A stretch of DNA of 64,000 nt. Origin: Tetraselmis striata. Its lineage: Eukaryota; Chlorophyta; Chlorodendrophyceae; Chlorodendrales; Chlorodendraceae. Below are positions 34,930-44,649 of this stretch, in pieces. The stretch covers positions 1-64,000 of the forward strand of contig VCJN01002158.1 in the NCBI GenBank assembly GCA_006384855.1. The letters are read 5' to 3'. The translations under genes and the position numbers were made by a program. The first letter of the stretch is position 1; each line of letters starts with the position of its first letter. Below the pieces are notes generated by a model that worked only from the letters and a program-made list of their open reading frames with translations, was not told the origin of the DNA and did no database searches.

Positions 34930-36200
34930 AGGTATGATTCCGGATCTTATTAAATGGTATTCTACCGGTATCCTACCGAGAGCTTTTGTGGGCTTGAGAG
35001 CACCCTCCCGGGAGGAAACCCCGCCCAGCACCCACGTCGCATTGAAACGCCTGGAGGGCCCCTCCGGCTGGTCTTGAGGGCATGAGCAAACCCCGCGGCG
35101 ACAAACACGTGTAGTTTGCACAATACAATAACATGCAGTACGCGTTATGGCGCGTTACAGCCTACTAGGAGTCTGGGTGTAAGGATATGTACCACACAAA
35201 TCCCCATGTGGGTACCCAGTGCCTGGTGCGTTTTGCGCGGTATCCTTACTGTTGGTGCTTCTACGCACGCATTGGATCCGGGTTCGATCACGCCGAGAAA
35301 CATGTAATATAATATGATTTCCCGCAATGTTGGACGACCCGGCCAATTCGGATCGCCACCGAATCCAAGCCGAAACGTTGCTGGAGGAGGCCCTCCATCC
35401 TATGGGGGGGGGGGGGGGGGGGGGGGGGGGAGTGTAAGGATATGTACCACACAAATCCCCATGTGGGTACCCAGTGCATGGTCCGTTTTGCGCGGTATGC
35501 TTACACTGGGAGTCTGCTGCTACAGTGTACGGCACGGTACTCGCCTCCGCGCCTACGGGTACTCGGACTACGGGCGTACGGTAGTTATTATATAAATGAT
35601 AATATATCTGGTTGCCCAATATTAACGAATTAACGAGCGGCTGATGTTGAGCAAGCTACCCGGGTAGCGCGCGTCGCGGCGTCGCGTGGCGGTGACGCTT
35701 CGTCGCTGGTACGGGCGCGGCGGTGCGGCATGCCACGACATTGCCGGTGCGATAGGGTGTGAGCTTTCACTATCGCGTTTCGCGCCATCCGATATGCTGG
35801 CCAGCTCCGCCGTGACAGCGGCCCATTATTTCGTATGTATGACTTTAAAAAAAGAATCTTGGGTGATTTGTAAACACGCCTTTGCTGTTTTGGCATCACA
35901 CATTTGTGCTTTGTTCAGCAGGCGTCGTCTTACTGGACACGACGAGCGCACCGCGGTACCATGTGAAGGCGACTAGGCGAATACTGGTACCTTGGTACAG
36001 CGCAGGGTCTATCGAGCGCGCTGCTGCTCAGCGTGCTGCGCGCACCTCTTGATGTCTCCTTCAAGAGGATATACAGTCCCACGCCGCCATTTCAGTACTT
36101 TATAGCACTTAATAAGATCTCGGGAGGATACACGGTTGGAATAAGAGGATACCGGAATGCTACCGAGCCCCCTTTCCTTTGGTGATTTCCGATATCGCCT
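34930..36200. other. Repeated 75-bp segment and G tract, no gene
   Basis: The block GTGTAAGGATATGTACCACA to GTTTTGCGCGGTAT occurs at about 35180-35245 and 35431-35502. The second copy directly follows a G tract (about 35404-35430). No coding sequence supported. Confidence 0.5.
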
Positions 36201-36202
36201 TC

Positions 36203-36358
36203 TGTGAGGATATATCCTATACCCTAATCATCATAGCACACTAGCATGTGCGCGTAGCGCGCGCCCGTGATCACGGGCTGCGCCCGCGCCCTGTCGGCCA
36301 CCTCGCGTCGCCTGATATATCAGGCACGGCGCGTGTCGGCCTGTAATAGATCATACTA
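36203..36358 (+). repeat. Short dispersed repeat, copy 3 (full length)
   Basis: Runs GAGGATATATCCTATACCCT to about TAATAGATCATACTAGAC, with CGCGTAGCGCGCGCCC and CTGATATATCAG inside. It directly follows a scrap of the LINE-like tail (GGTGATTTCCGATATCGCCTTCTG), so one sits in or beside the other. Confidence 0.75.
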
Positions 36359-36849
36359 GACCACCACCATCGCGGAATAGCCACCACCAGCGCACATTCC
36401 CTCACACCTTCTGCTGCTAGCACTGTGAGATTCAGATGTGACATACAGGTGACGAAGCACTACTACTAGCGACTATTATTTATCCGTGAAGGCTGCTGCT
36501 GGTGGCGGCACGTCCATCCAGTTACGTGCGAGTACATCCGGCGTTATTGCCGGCGGGCGATAAATCCTTTTTGTCATCATTCTGGTAGTCGTACCAGCCC
36601 GGTGAAGCGTACATGGCACTGACGTACAAGGTACAAGGTTGTCCGTGTAGTACCGGGTAGTACGCGATATATTTATTACGCCGGTACCGGGTATCTAGTA
36701 CGAACCCTAGTCGTCCTGTGGATAACTACGACTATTAGTACATGGGAGCGTAAATCGCAGCCGTACGTGTTGGTAACACTGGGGAATTTTGTGTACATTA
36801 TAGCTAGTACTGCTGAACGGGCCTGCCAGCCGTCCGATCAAAGGTCATC

Positions 36850-37408
36850 AGATGGGCGGTTTGGCTGCCATGTTTTGCCAAAGAGTGCTCACGTTACATA
36901 AATATTCGCGAGGGGGAGGGCGGGGGCAGGCAGCGGTTTGCCGAAGAATGATTGAATTACAATATTCGCGACAGCTGCCATCGGGGAATGTGGCCCGGGG
37001 GGGGGGGGGGGGGGGGGGGGGTGCGGGGGCGGGGGGACCACGCCCGCCCCGCCCCCCCCCCGCCCCCCCTCGCCGCCAGCCGCTCCCGCCTGGGGGGGGG
37101 GGGGGGGGGGGTAAAGGGGGCGGGGGCTACTGCTTGTTCTTGTTCTTGCGTGCCCGGGGGACCCTCCGCTTCGACGATCTCGCTGCCTCCGCCTCCGCCT
37201 CCGCCTCCGCCTCCGCCTGCGCCTCCGACTCCGCCTCCGACTCCGCGACCGTCAGTTTCTTACCTCGGCGTTTCTTCACTGGCCTCTTCCGCTTCTTGTC
37301 ATCCGTCAGTGTCTTCACCACCCCGGGAGGCTGTGCCGTCGACGACGCCGCCATGAGCTTCCTTACCTTCGCGTCGGGACGCCCCCTGTGCCCAGACACC
37401 CACAACAA
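36850..37408 (-). CDS. Small basic/acidic-repeat protein gene, unknown
   Basis: A frame from about 37351 starts MAASSTAQPPGVVKTLTDDK, continues KKRKRPVKKRRGKKLTVAES and then an (Glu-Ala)n run encoded by a GCCTCC microsatellite (37181-37230). It ends in RKNKNKQ at about 37127, where a possible donor GTAGCCCCCGCCCC leads into a C tract. A downstream exon after the second C tract (about 36999-37021) is possible but not identified. The Lys-rich stretch suggests nuclear localisation. No family recognised. Confidence 0.35.
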
Positions 37409-37426
37409 GCCACAATCGTTTCGCCT

Positions 37427-37857
37427 TTAAGCGGCTGAGGATGCGGCCTCCTCGGCCACCACGAGTTGCGCCGCTGGCACTGTGGAAGCCTTGGCGTTGA
37501 GGTGGGCCTTACGGCGCTCCCGGACGAACCTGCGCGCGGCACAAGTTAGCCACGAGTGGGTGCGTGCTAATGCGGAGGATGGAGTGTTTTGTTGCGCGCC
37601 CACCTTGTCACGCGTTTCCTCATGTCTTTCTCGTCCTCCTCGATGCCGGCGGCGCGGACACGCGAGACAACAAGGCTCGCCGCCCACTTTTGCCCGGGGG
37701 GGCGAGGTCGGCCATGGCGCTGTGAGCGGTGAAGGGGGGGGGGGGGGGGGGGGGCGGCCGAGGTGGAGAAACTAACACCCAGTCGACGACCGCCTTCCGC
37801 AGCAGTCAACGACACATCGGAGGCGAGGAGCAGCGCGCCACTACTATTTATATGCAC
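37427..37857 (-). CDS. Small spliced gene, unknown function
   Basis: An exon reading EEDEKDMRKRVTR (ending about 37601) meets donor GTGGGCGCGC. An acceptor at GCCGCGCGCAG restores frame into FVRERRKAHLNAKASTVPAA and a stop at 37427. The 5' part is uncertain: a C tract on the sense strand (about 37735-37754) is followed by CACAG and ATGGCCGACCTCGCC, but that Met is in another frame. Basic and helix-prone; no domain recognised. It lies about 20 bp from the next minus-strand frame. Confidence 0.4.
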
Positions 37858-38129
37858 GTATTGTCAAGAGCTAGTCGGTGCGGCATTGTGTCGGTGTAAT
37901 TTCGCAATGTTTATTGTTGAAGTAGCACGGCGTAATGGATACGGCGAGTGAATCCGGGATAATGTGTGCGACGAATGTGCGCGCGCAGCGTTGTGCGGCG
38001 GTGTGCGGCGGTGTGCGGCGGTGTGCACCGATGTTAATATAGTGTGAATATTATATCGGCCGTAGACGATCAGGTCTGGCAGCACCGCCCGTGCTTGTAA
38101 ATAAGCGACAATGGGTCTAGTCTCCCGCT

Positions 38130-39290
38130 AGTCTGTGCACCGCAAGTGCACTCCGCAAGCCTCGCCTCCATCCGCGTCGGAACCGGTAGTAAGTGTTGTT
38201 GTGTGCGCACATCGTGACAACATTACACGGTGGCAATTGCAATTATTAGCGGTGGATAATGTGAAGGCGTTTTCGAAATCGACAGAGAATGAGGCGGTGC
38301 TGGCGGAGTGCATTGGCGGTGCACAGAATAGCGTGTTGCTGGGGTTTTGGCTGCATCGGACGCCGTATTCCCACCCATCCGGCACGGAATGTCCGGTTTT
38401 CACACATTTGTGTGTTAATAAAGCAGTGTGAATATTACGCGTCTTTTACGCCGGGTGGATGGGCATCCGGCGTCCGATGCACCCCAATTATTTGCGGCAC
38501 GCTACTCTACGCACCCCCAACGCACTCCGCAAGCCTCGCCTCCATCCGCGTCGGAACCGGTAGTAAGTGTTGTTGTGTGCGCACATCGTGACAACATTAC
38601 ACGGTGGCAATTGCAATTAGCGGTGGACAATGTGAAGGCGTTTTCGAAATCGACAGAGAATGTGGCGGTGCTGGCGGACTGCATTGGCGGTGCACAGAAT
38701 AGCGTGTTGCTGGGGTTTTGGCTGCATCGGACGCCGTATTCCCACCCATCCGGCACGGAATGTCCGGTTTTCACACATTTGTGTGTTAATAAAGTGTGAA
38801 TATTACGCGTCTTTTACGCCGGGTGGGTGGGCATCCGGCGTCCGATGCACCCCAATTATTTGCAGCACGCTACTCTACGCACCCCCAACGCACTCCGCAA
38901 GCCTCGCCTCCATCCGCGTCGGAACCGGTATAAGTGTTGTTGTGTGCGCACATCGTGACAACATTACACGGTGGCAATTGCAATTAGCGGTGGGTAATGT
39001 GAAGGCGTTTTCGAAATCGACAGAGAATGAGGCGGTGCTGGCGGAGTGCATTGGCGGTGCACAGAATAGCGTGTTGCTGGGGTTTTGGCTGCATCGGACG
39101 CCGTATTCCCACCCATCCGGCACGGAATGTCCGGTTTTCACACATTTGCGTGTGAATATATATAGTGTGAATATTACGTAGGCGTCTTTTACGCTGGGTG
39201 GATGGGCATCCGGCGTCCGATGCACCCCGAATCTCACCAACACGCTACTCTACGCACCCCCAACGCACTCCGCCAGCCCCCCCTCTTTCC
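38130..39290 (+). repeat. 371-bp satellite array in left arm, about three units
   Basis: Units contain AGTGTTGTTGTGTGCGCACA (about 38187, 38558, 38930), GCGTTTTCGAAATCGACAGA, TTTTGGCTGCATCGGACGCC and GCGTCTTTTACGCCGGGTGG. Spacing is about 371 bp. Each unit also has partial internal symmetry: a CATCGGACGCC block recurs inverted as GGCGTCCGATG. The ORFs of about 90-170 aa over the array are repeat shadows. Confidence 0.9.
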
Positions 39291-40191
39291 GCGCAGGTCC
39301 TACGTTCCATTGTATGTATATGCATACGTACATGTACTGCTCCGAAACCAGCCCAAACTTAATGAGTGCACAAGTGTAAATGGGGGGGGGGGGGGGGGGG
39401 GGGGGGGATGTGGCGGCGGGGCATCCACTCACACATACCCCGGCGATGCATGACAAATATTACATGCCGTGGCGGGTCGGCGGGCCGACCCGGCGGGCCG
39501 ACCCGGCGGGGGGGGGGGGGGGGGGGGGGGCGTCTATTCAACTACACGTGCGACAGTGTCGTTTCGTGGAGCAGTATATGTGCCCGGCCTCATTTATACC
39601 GCCCCCTACCTGCGCTGCATGGTCTACCCCTAAGAATTACTTAGCACAAACCGCCATTACTTAATAGGAACCTAGCACAGCCAGGCTTATATGCCCGCTT
39701 TCCCGATCAACTTCTACGCACTTTCCGTCCCTCAACCGCCGGACATGGGGGTTAAGCCGCCAGCCTCGGCAGTTGCTTAGCCAGACTTGGCATCCCGTAC
39801 CGTGTCCATGGCTTCGCAGCTCTGCCGCTGGCACACGCCGAGTCCGGCGCTTGCTGCCGCGGGGTTGCGCACGCATGCACGCACGGTAATACGCCGCCGA
39901 CGCCGCCACGCTTACTTCCACCACCTTCGCCAGCCGCAGCTTCGCACGCCTTTCCGCCGACATACGAAACGCACGAATCCCCCCCCGTCCCCGCGTCATG
40001 TATATTATATTCGAGGCGACTATGCGGGGCGCAGCACACGCCGCGGCGTGGGTCGGCGGAGCGACAGGCGGCGGGAGCCCTAATCGCCGGGCAGTATCCA
40101 CACCCACACAGGCACCGCCGCTCACCTCCGACGCGGATGAACCGCCTCCCAAAGGAAACATGCCGGTTGGTGGTAAGCCCAGCAGGCGTGC

Positions 40192-40893
40192 GTGGGGTGC
40201 CGGCGCCGGTACTGGTGCGACGGAGCTGTCGCGTCAGGAACCGCACCGCATGTGGAGCAACACATGGCGGTGCCGGCCCCACCTATGTCTAGGGCCACCT
40301 CCTCACAACACCCCGCCACGACGGCGTCGGCCACCGCCGACGGCGCCGTTGCGGGGGGGGACGCCCTGCCAGGCGACGATGATGCGCCTGGTGCGCCGCG
40401 TCAGGAGGCGGAGGAGGCCGTGGTCGAGGCGACTGATCGGGCTGAGGGGGTTGTCGAGGCGAGCGAGGCTGCGCTCGCGCCACCCGCCCCGCAGCCACCT
40501 GCGGGACATGCCGACTTGCTTGTCGCCATGTTGACCGGAGCACTACGAGCAGTGGCGGGAGGCGGCCACATGCACTATCATGTGCGTGTCATGGCCGGAC
40601 GCCCGTCATGCGTGGACTGCGGCCAACGGACGGACTGGGAGTGTTGCTGCGACGGCACCCCGGCTTTGTGCGGCCCCAAGTACCCATGCATGGCGACCCA
40701 TCAGCGGGCAGTCCCCTGCCCGACCACGGCCACGAAGAGGGCGGAGTTCCGCCATGTCAGGGACGCGTTCCACGACGCGACTCGCGCCGCCGTGTGTGAG
40801 GCTTCCGAGAAGGCACGCGCGGCTGGTAGGGTGCGCAGAGTGAGGCGGCGGACGGCCCAGGAGCTGAAGGAGAGCGAGACATGCCGTCAGTGA
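40192..40893 (+). CDS. Cys-rich ORF of left arm, possible transposase tail
   Basis: Open for 233 codons, with an Ala/Pro/Glu-rich first half and a conserved second half: ADLLVAMLTGALRAVAGGGH, a cluster reading SCVDCGQRTDWECCCDGTPA then LCGPKYPCMATHQ, and a basic helix to ELKESETCRQ and stop. The C-x2-C, C-x-C, L-C, C-x3-H spacing resembles the zinc-binding tail of piggyBac-type transposases, but no catalytic domain accompanies it. The same ORF is in the right arm (58500-59245, minus), where the frame changes near 58700. The start is uncertain. Confidence 0.4.
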   Translation: MGCRRRYWCDGAVASGTAPHVEQHMAVPAPPMSRATSSQHPATTASATADGAVAGGDALPGDDDAPGAPRQEAEEAVVEATDRAEGVVEASEAALAPPAPQPPAGHADLLVAMLTGALRAVAGGGHMHYHVRVMAGRPSCVDCGQRTDWECCCDGTPALCGPKYPCMATHQRAVPCPTTATKRAEFRHVRDAFHDATRAAVCEASEKARAAGRVRRVRRRTAQELKESETCRQ

Positions 40894-41259
40894 GGTCGGG
40901 CGCAATGTCATTGGGTGGGGCACACGGACGTGTAACACTTGCACTTTGCGCGTACTGCTGGGTTACATCCAGGCTGCGTCACACTATGCAACCGGAAAGG
41001 CTGCGTTGCTACTGCAAACAATGCGACGCCTCACTCTGTAGCAACCGCTGCCGCGCCTATCCCACAGCCGCTGCCCCCCCCCCCCCCCCCCCCCGCGCGG
41101 GATCCCCGCCATCAGCAGCTTGCACTTGCACTTTGCGCGTACTGCTGGGTTACATCCAGGCGGCGTCACACCGGAAAGGCTGCGTTGCTACTGCAAACGA
41201 TGCTACGCCTCACTCGGTAGCAACCGCTGCCCCGCCCATCCCACTCGGGATGCTGAGAG

Positions 41260-41845
41260 CAGCTAAAGGGCACCGGGGGCGGGGCAAGAGGGAGCAGGGC
41301 CAATGATTGTGGAAGAGCGGGGACCCGCTTGCATGCCATCGTATTATATCTTGCACAATATCTGTTGCTGCACTCATATCTCACATCACTAGCTTAGCTA
41401 TAGTGATCCCCCCCCCCCCCCCCCCCCCCCCCGCACCGCGTACGCACAAGCCTGGGTATACGCATCAACTGCCCGCCGGGATGAGAAACTGGTATTGGTA
41501 GTGTGTCTGTGGGGTGGAGGGGGGGCAAAAGAGCTGCCAATTGCTGCCAAGCTGGTGCGTTACATTGGGGCAGGCGCTGGGCAGACAATTGGGGCTCGCT
41601 TCAGAGCATTGTCTAGTGCCTATGCGGCTGCGCCGCCTCCGCCGCATGCAGACTCTGCGGGCTCACCAGCACCGCCACCTCAGTCATGCGGCCCTGCATC
41701 CCGCAGCCCGCCGCCGTCAGCCAGATCAGAGGTATCCAGAAGCCAGTGCTGGGGTTGTTGCGGCATAACCGCATAGTTTTCAGCGGCTGCCGTCCCCAGC
41801 TTGTAATGCATCCCTTTCCGCCGATTCCGCTGTATGCGCTGTCTT
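41260..41845. other. Spacer with C tract
   Basis: C tract at about 41408-41432. On the minus strand, frames to 41613 continue from the minisatellite region (AVLGHMYKRMQGAAWFVTRW lies upstream at 42446) and may be the tail of the neighbouring transposon gene. Confidence 0.4.
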
Positions 41846-42300
41846 GGCGCCGCGCTGCCCCGGCCGCCGCGCCTTGGCGCCGCGCTGCCCCGGCCGCCGC
41901 GCCTTGGCGCCGCGCTGCCCCGGCCGCCGCGCCTTGGCGCCGCGCTGCCCCGGCCGCCGCGCCTTGGCGCCGCGCTGCCCCGGCCGCCGCGCCTTGGCGC
42001 CGCGCTGCCCCGGCCGCCGCGCCTTGGCGCCGCGCTGCCCCGGCCGCCGCGCCTTGGCCGCCTGCCCGGCCGCCGCGCCTGGCGCCGCGCTCCCCGGCCG
42101 CCGCGCCTTGGCGCCGCGCTGCCCCGCCCGCCGCGCCTTGGCGCCGCGCTGCCCCGCCCGCCGCGCCTTGGCGCCGCGCTGCCCCGCCCGCCGCGCCTTG
42201 GCGCCGCGCTGCCCCGGCCGCCGCGCCTTGGCGCCGCGCTGCCCCGGCCGCCGCGCCTTGGCGCCGCGCTGCCCCGGCCGCCGCGCCTTGGCGCCGCGCG
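41846..42300. repeat. 30-bp G+C-rich minisatellite, about 15 units
   Basis: The unit CGCCGCGCTGCCCCGGCCGC plus CGCGCCTTGG repeats head to tail with one irregular zone (about 42057-42100) and a CGGCCG to CGCCCG variant in three consecutive units. Because the period is a multiple of three and contains no stop in most frames, long open frames arise on both strands (for example Ala-Pro-Arg-Cys-Pro-Gly-Arg-Arg-Ala-Leu repeats). On the minus strand it lies in frame with sequence after AAWFVTRW of the transposon gene. Confidence 0.95.
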
Positions 42301-42370
42301 GGGTATCGAGTCCTCCCCTCCCTAGTGAGCGCGTCCACCTGCGCCTTGCGCTCGGGGCCGTCCTCCTCCG

Positions 42371-43768
42371 TCACCACATTCTGCAACCCCCACCGCGTGA
42401 CGAACCACGCAGCTCCTTGCATGCGCTTGTACATGTGCCCAAGCACCGCCTGGGGTCGCGAAGCTCCTTCTCGGTCATGATCGCCTTCACCCGGGCCTCC
42501 TCGAGCAGCGGACCGGCGTTAAGAATGGAAAACGTTTCCATGTGGTGCAAGCAGTCCTCCATGACCCAGCCGGACTGCACCGTCACCTTGCCTGACCCTG
42601 CAGTCATGGAGGGGAATGCCGTCACGCCCACGCCCACGCCCGGGGGGGGGGGGGGGGTTACCTTTCGATTCTTGGACACTGCAAACGAAGGGCGCAACCC
42701 GCGTTCAAAGTTGCTGGGTATCGGGACTAAAGCCTGGCGCCGGTCTTCCTGCTTCATAGCTCGGAATCCAATGTGGCCCTGCACGGTGACAAATTTCCTC
42801 CAGAAGTCCCTTCCCAAGCCAAAAAAAAACAGGTGGAACGGCGCGAGGGGGAAGAGGTTGATCATGCTGACATAGCCCAGGACCACATGCACATGGCACA
42901 CGCCATGGCAGCCAGTGTTCTGCTTGGCCTCCGCCAGCCGGGTTGTGTTGAACGCACGCCGGGCAAGGTGCGTGATTCACTGGACAAGTCATCGCCTTGA
43001 TGGACGGTTACCAAGCGAGCCTCCCCGTCCGCATCCACAGGGGGGTGCTCCTGGGCAGCCGCCATAGCCTCCACAACCTGCCACGCCGACCGGGCGGGTG
43101 CGTGTGATTCCATACAACCGCAGTTGAGTGGTGCCACCAGCACGCAGGCCGGGCCCACTCACCTCTGAACGCAGAAGGTCCACAATGTCACCGTCCTCGA
43201 AAACAACGCGCCACTGGGTCGCCCCGCCGTAGTCCTCCAACACCCACTCGGTAACGACGCCGGTTATCACGCCGTAGTGCCATACTCCCCGGAACTTCTT
43301 GGCGATGACCTTCATGTAGAAGTCGCCGGGATCGCCTTTCCATATCACGCCCTCATCGCGGGTTCGACGCCCGCCGGCGGCCATGAGGCGCGTCGATGTC
43401 CATACCGTCTTCGCCAACGGGGTCCTCCCCCACGCCCATCACATCGTCCACCTTCGAGCCGCCGTCGTCCGAGACCGGCGCCGGCGGGCCGTTTCCGACG
43501 GCTGCAGCTACTCCTGCTGCCGCGCTTGTTGCTGCTGTTGCTGCTGCTGCTGCTGCCGCCCCTGCTGCTGCTGCTTGTGATAAGGCGGCCTTGCGGCGCA
43601 ACTTAGCCGCACGCTTCAACGAGTGGCTACAGTTCGGGAATTTTAGGAAGTGCCGCTCTCGCGCCGTCCTTTCACTACTACCCGTCACGATGCCGTGGCA
43701 GTGCTTGCATGTGTACACGCCATCCTTCGACACACTCGCTATCCATCCCTTTGCCGGCATGCCTGCTG
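42371..43768 (-). CDS. Zinc-finger plus Tudor-like transposon protein, multi-exon
   Basis: Starts MPAKGWIASVSKDGVYTCKH at about 43766 with a BED-like C-x2-C...H...C-x-H finger (CKHCHGIVTGSSERTARERH), then a poly-Ala region (CTG/TGC microsatellite) and an acidic linker to 43353. An overlapping frame encodes a Tudor/Agenet-like barrel: FRGVWHYGVITGVV, then WRVVFEDGDIVDLLRSE with donor GTGAGT at about 43160. After an intron come HVVLGYVSMINLFPLAPFHL, FFFGLGRDFWRKF and VQSGWVMEDCLHHMETFS. These resemble the catalytic-region words of tnp2/KDZ-type transposases. The segment reading AVLGHMYKRMQGAAWF (42446 on) is in a different frame, so an indel or unrecognised intron lies there. Which superfamily it belongs to is unresolved. 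Confidence 0.45.
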
Positions 43769-44430
43769 CCGCGCGCGGGGGCGGGGGGGGGGGGGGGGGG
43801 GGGGTTGAGAGTTGGGGTGGATGTAACCCACCACCGGCAGGCAACACAGATGCGAGTGCGCGGCTGTCCGCGCTTGATTCAACGGTGAGCGGCGGTGACC
43901 GTGAGGCGACCCCGTACTTCATGCGCGTGCTGGGGCGTTACACAATCATCAGCAGTTAGGGCGGCTGCATTAAAACGCGCACCTACGAACACCACCTACC
44001 GCCTACCACCTACCGTACCACCTACATCCGCCCACACCTCCGCCCGTCGTGCCGCACATCGCGGCACACCGCGGGGTCAGCGGTCAGCGATGTGCGGTCA
44101 GCGATGTGCGGCGATGTGCAATGAGTGCGTACATCCGCCTGTACTTAGCCCGGGTGCTCCGCGTCGGCGGGCGACACGCGAGCCCGCGTGCGCATATCAA
44201 TTTGATGAAATTATGGAAACGAGAAATTCATATAGTACTTTACAGGTCGCGCGCGATAGTCGTCGCTACTGGGTATGAAATCCACGTCCCTCGTCCGTCC
44301 CGTATCGTCCCCGTATGTCGTCGTTCGTCACCAGTAGGGCACATTTACGTCACATCTGAATCTCACAGTGTAGCTCATGTAAATAATATGTAACCGAGCC
44401 CCCTCTCACATCCCGGGATGTTGGCAGGTA

Positions 44431-44648
44431 AAGTGAAGTAAAGTAAAGTTCGCCCCGGGACATCGGCCGAAGCCGCCCCAACACTGAACCTCGTGCGCCA
44501 ACTGCAGTCGTAGGTCTGGCATAGCCCGCCATAGACCATTTCCTCATTCGAACCCCGAAGGGCTATCAATGCATCAACCGGGTAAACATCAGGCAGGAAT
44601 CGAACCCGGGTCTCTCGCATACGAGACGACCGCTCTACCGAGCGGACA
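44431..44648 (-). mobile_element. tRNA-derived SINE with intact tRNA-like head
   Basis: On the minus strand it begins near ATCCCTTGTCCGCTCGGTAG (A-box-like, GCTCGGTAGAGC) and continues to a perfect B-box-like GGGTTCGATTCCTG. After that come the family body (GGCGGCTTCGGCCGATGTCC) and a tail of CTTTACTTTACTTCACTTTA. The head resembles a tRNA but cannot fold into a full cloverleaf with a clear 7-base anticodon loop, so it is not called a tRNA gene. RNA polymerase III transcription is expected for this class. It abuts the left end of the inverted-repeat element. Confidence 0.85.
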
Positions 44649-44649
44649 A

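Larger units (their letters stand above)
38057..41249 (+). repeat. Left long inverted arm
   Basis: About 3.2 kb that reappears in reverse complement at 58301-62286. The outer end is CGGCCGTAGACGATCAGGTC (38057), matching the reverse of about 62286. Inward it holds a 371-bp satellite, two G tracts (39381-39407, 39508-39530), an anonymous conserved stretch, a Cys-rich ORF and a 130-bp terminal block that occurs twice (about 40930-41090 and 41120-41249), separated by a C tract. The inner end of similarity falls at TATCCCACAGCCGCTGCCCC plus the C tract. Confidence 0.85.

Noticed and set aside
38130-39290. CRISPR-like array
   Set aside because: Units are 371 bp and contiguous, without short repeats and unique spacers; the organism is eukaryotic.
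41686-42875. Long plus-strand ORFs (up to 343 codons) rich in Ala, Pro and Arg
   Set aside because: They exist because the 30-bp minisatellite has no stop in most frames. The minus strand carries the transposon-like protein words.
44580-44648. tRNA gene on the minus strand
   Set aside because: Good A and B boxes, but the anticodon arm does not give a normal 5-bp stem with 7-base loop, no acceptor stem pairing is seen, and the sequence continues into the shared SINE body and repeats at 45.9 kb.
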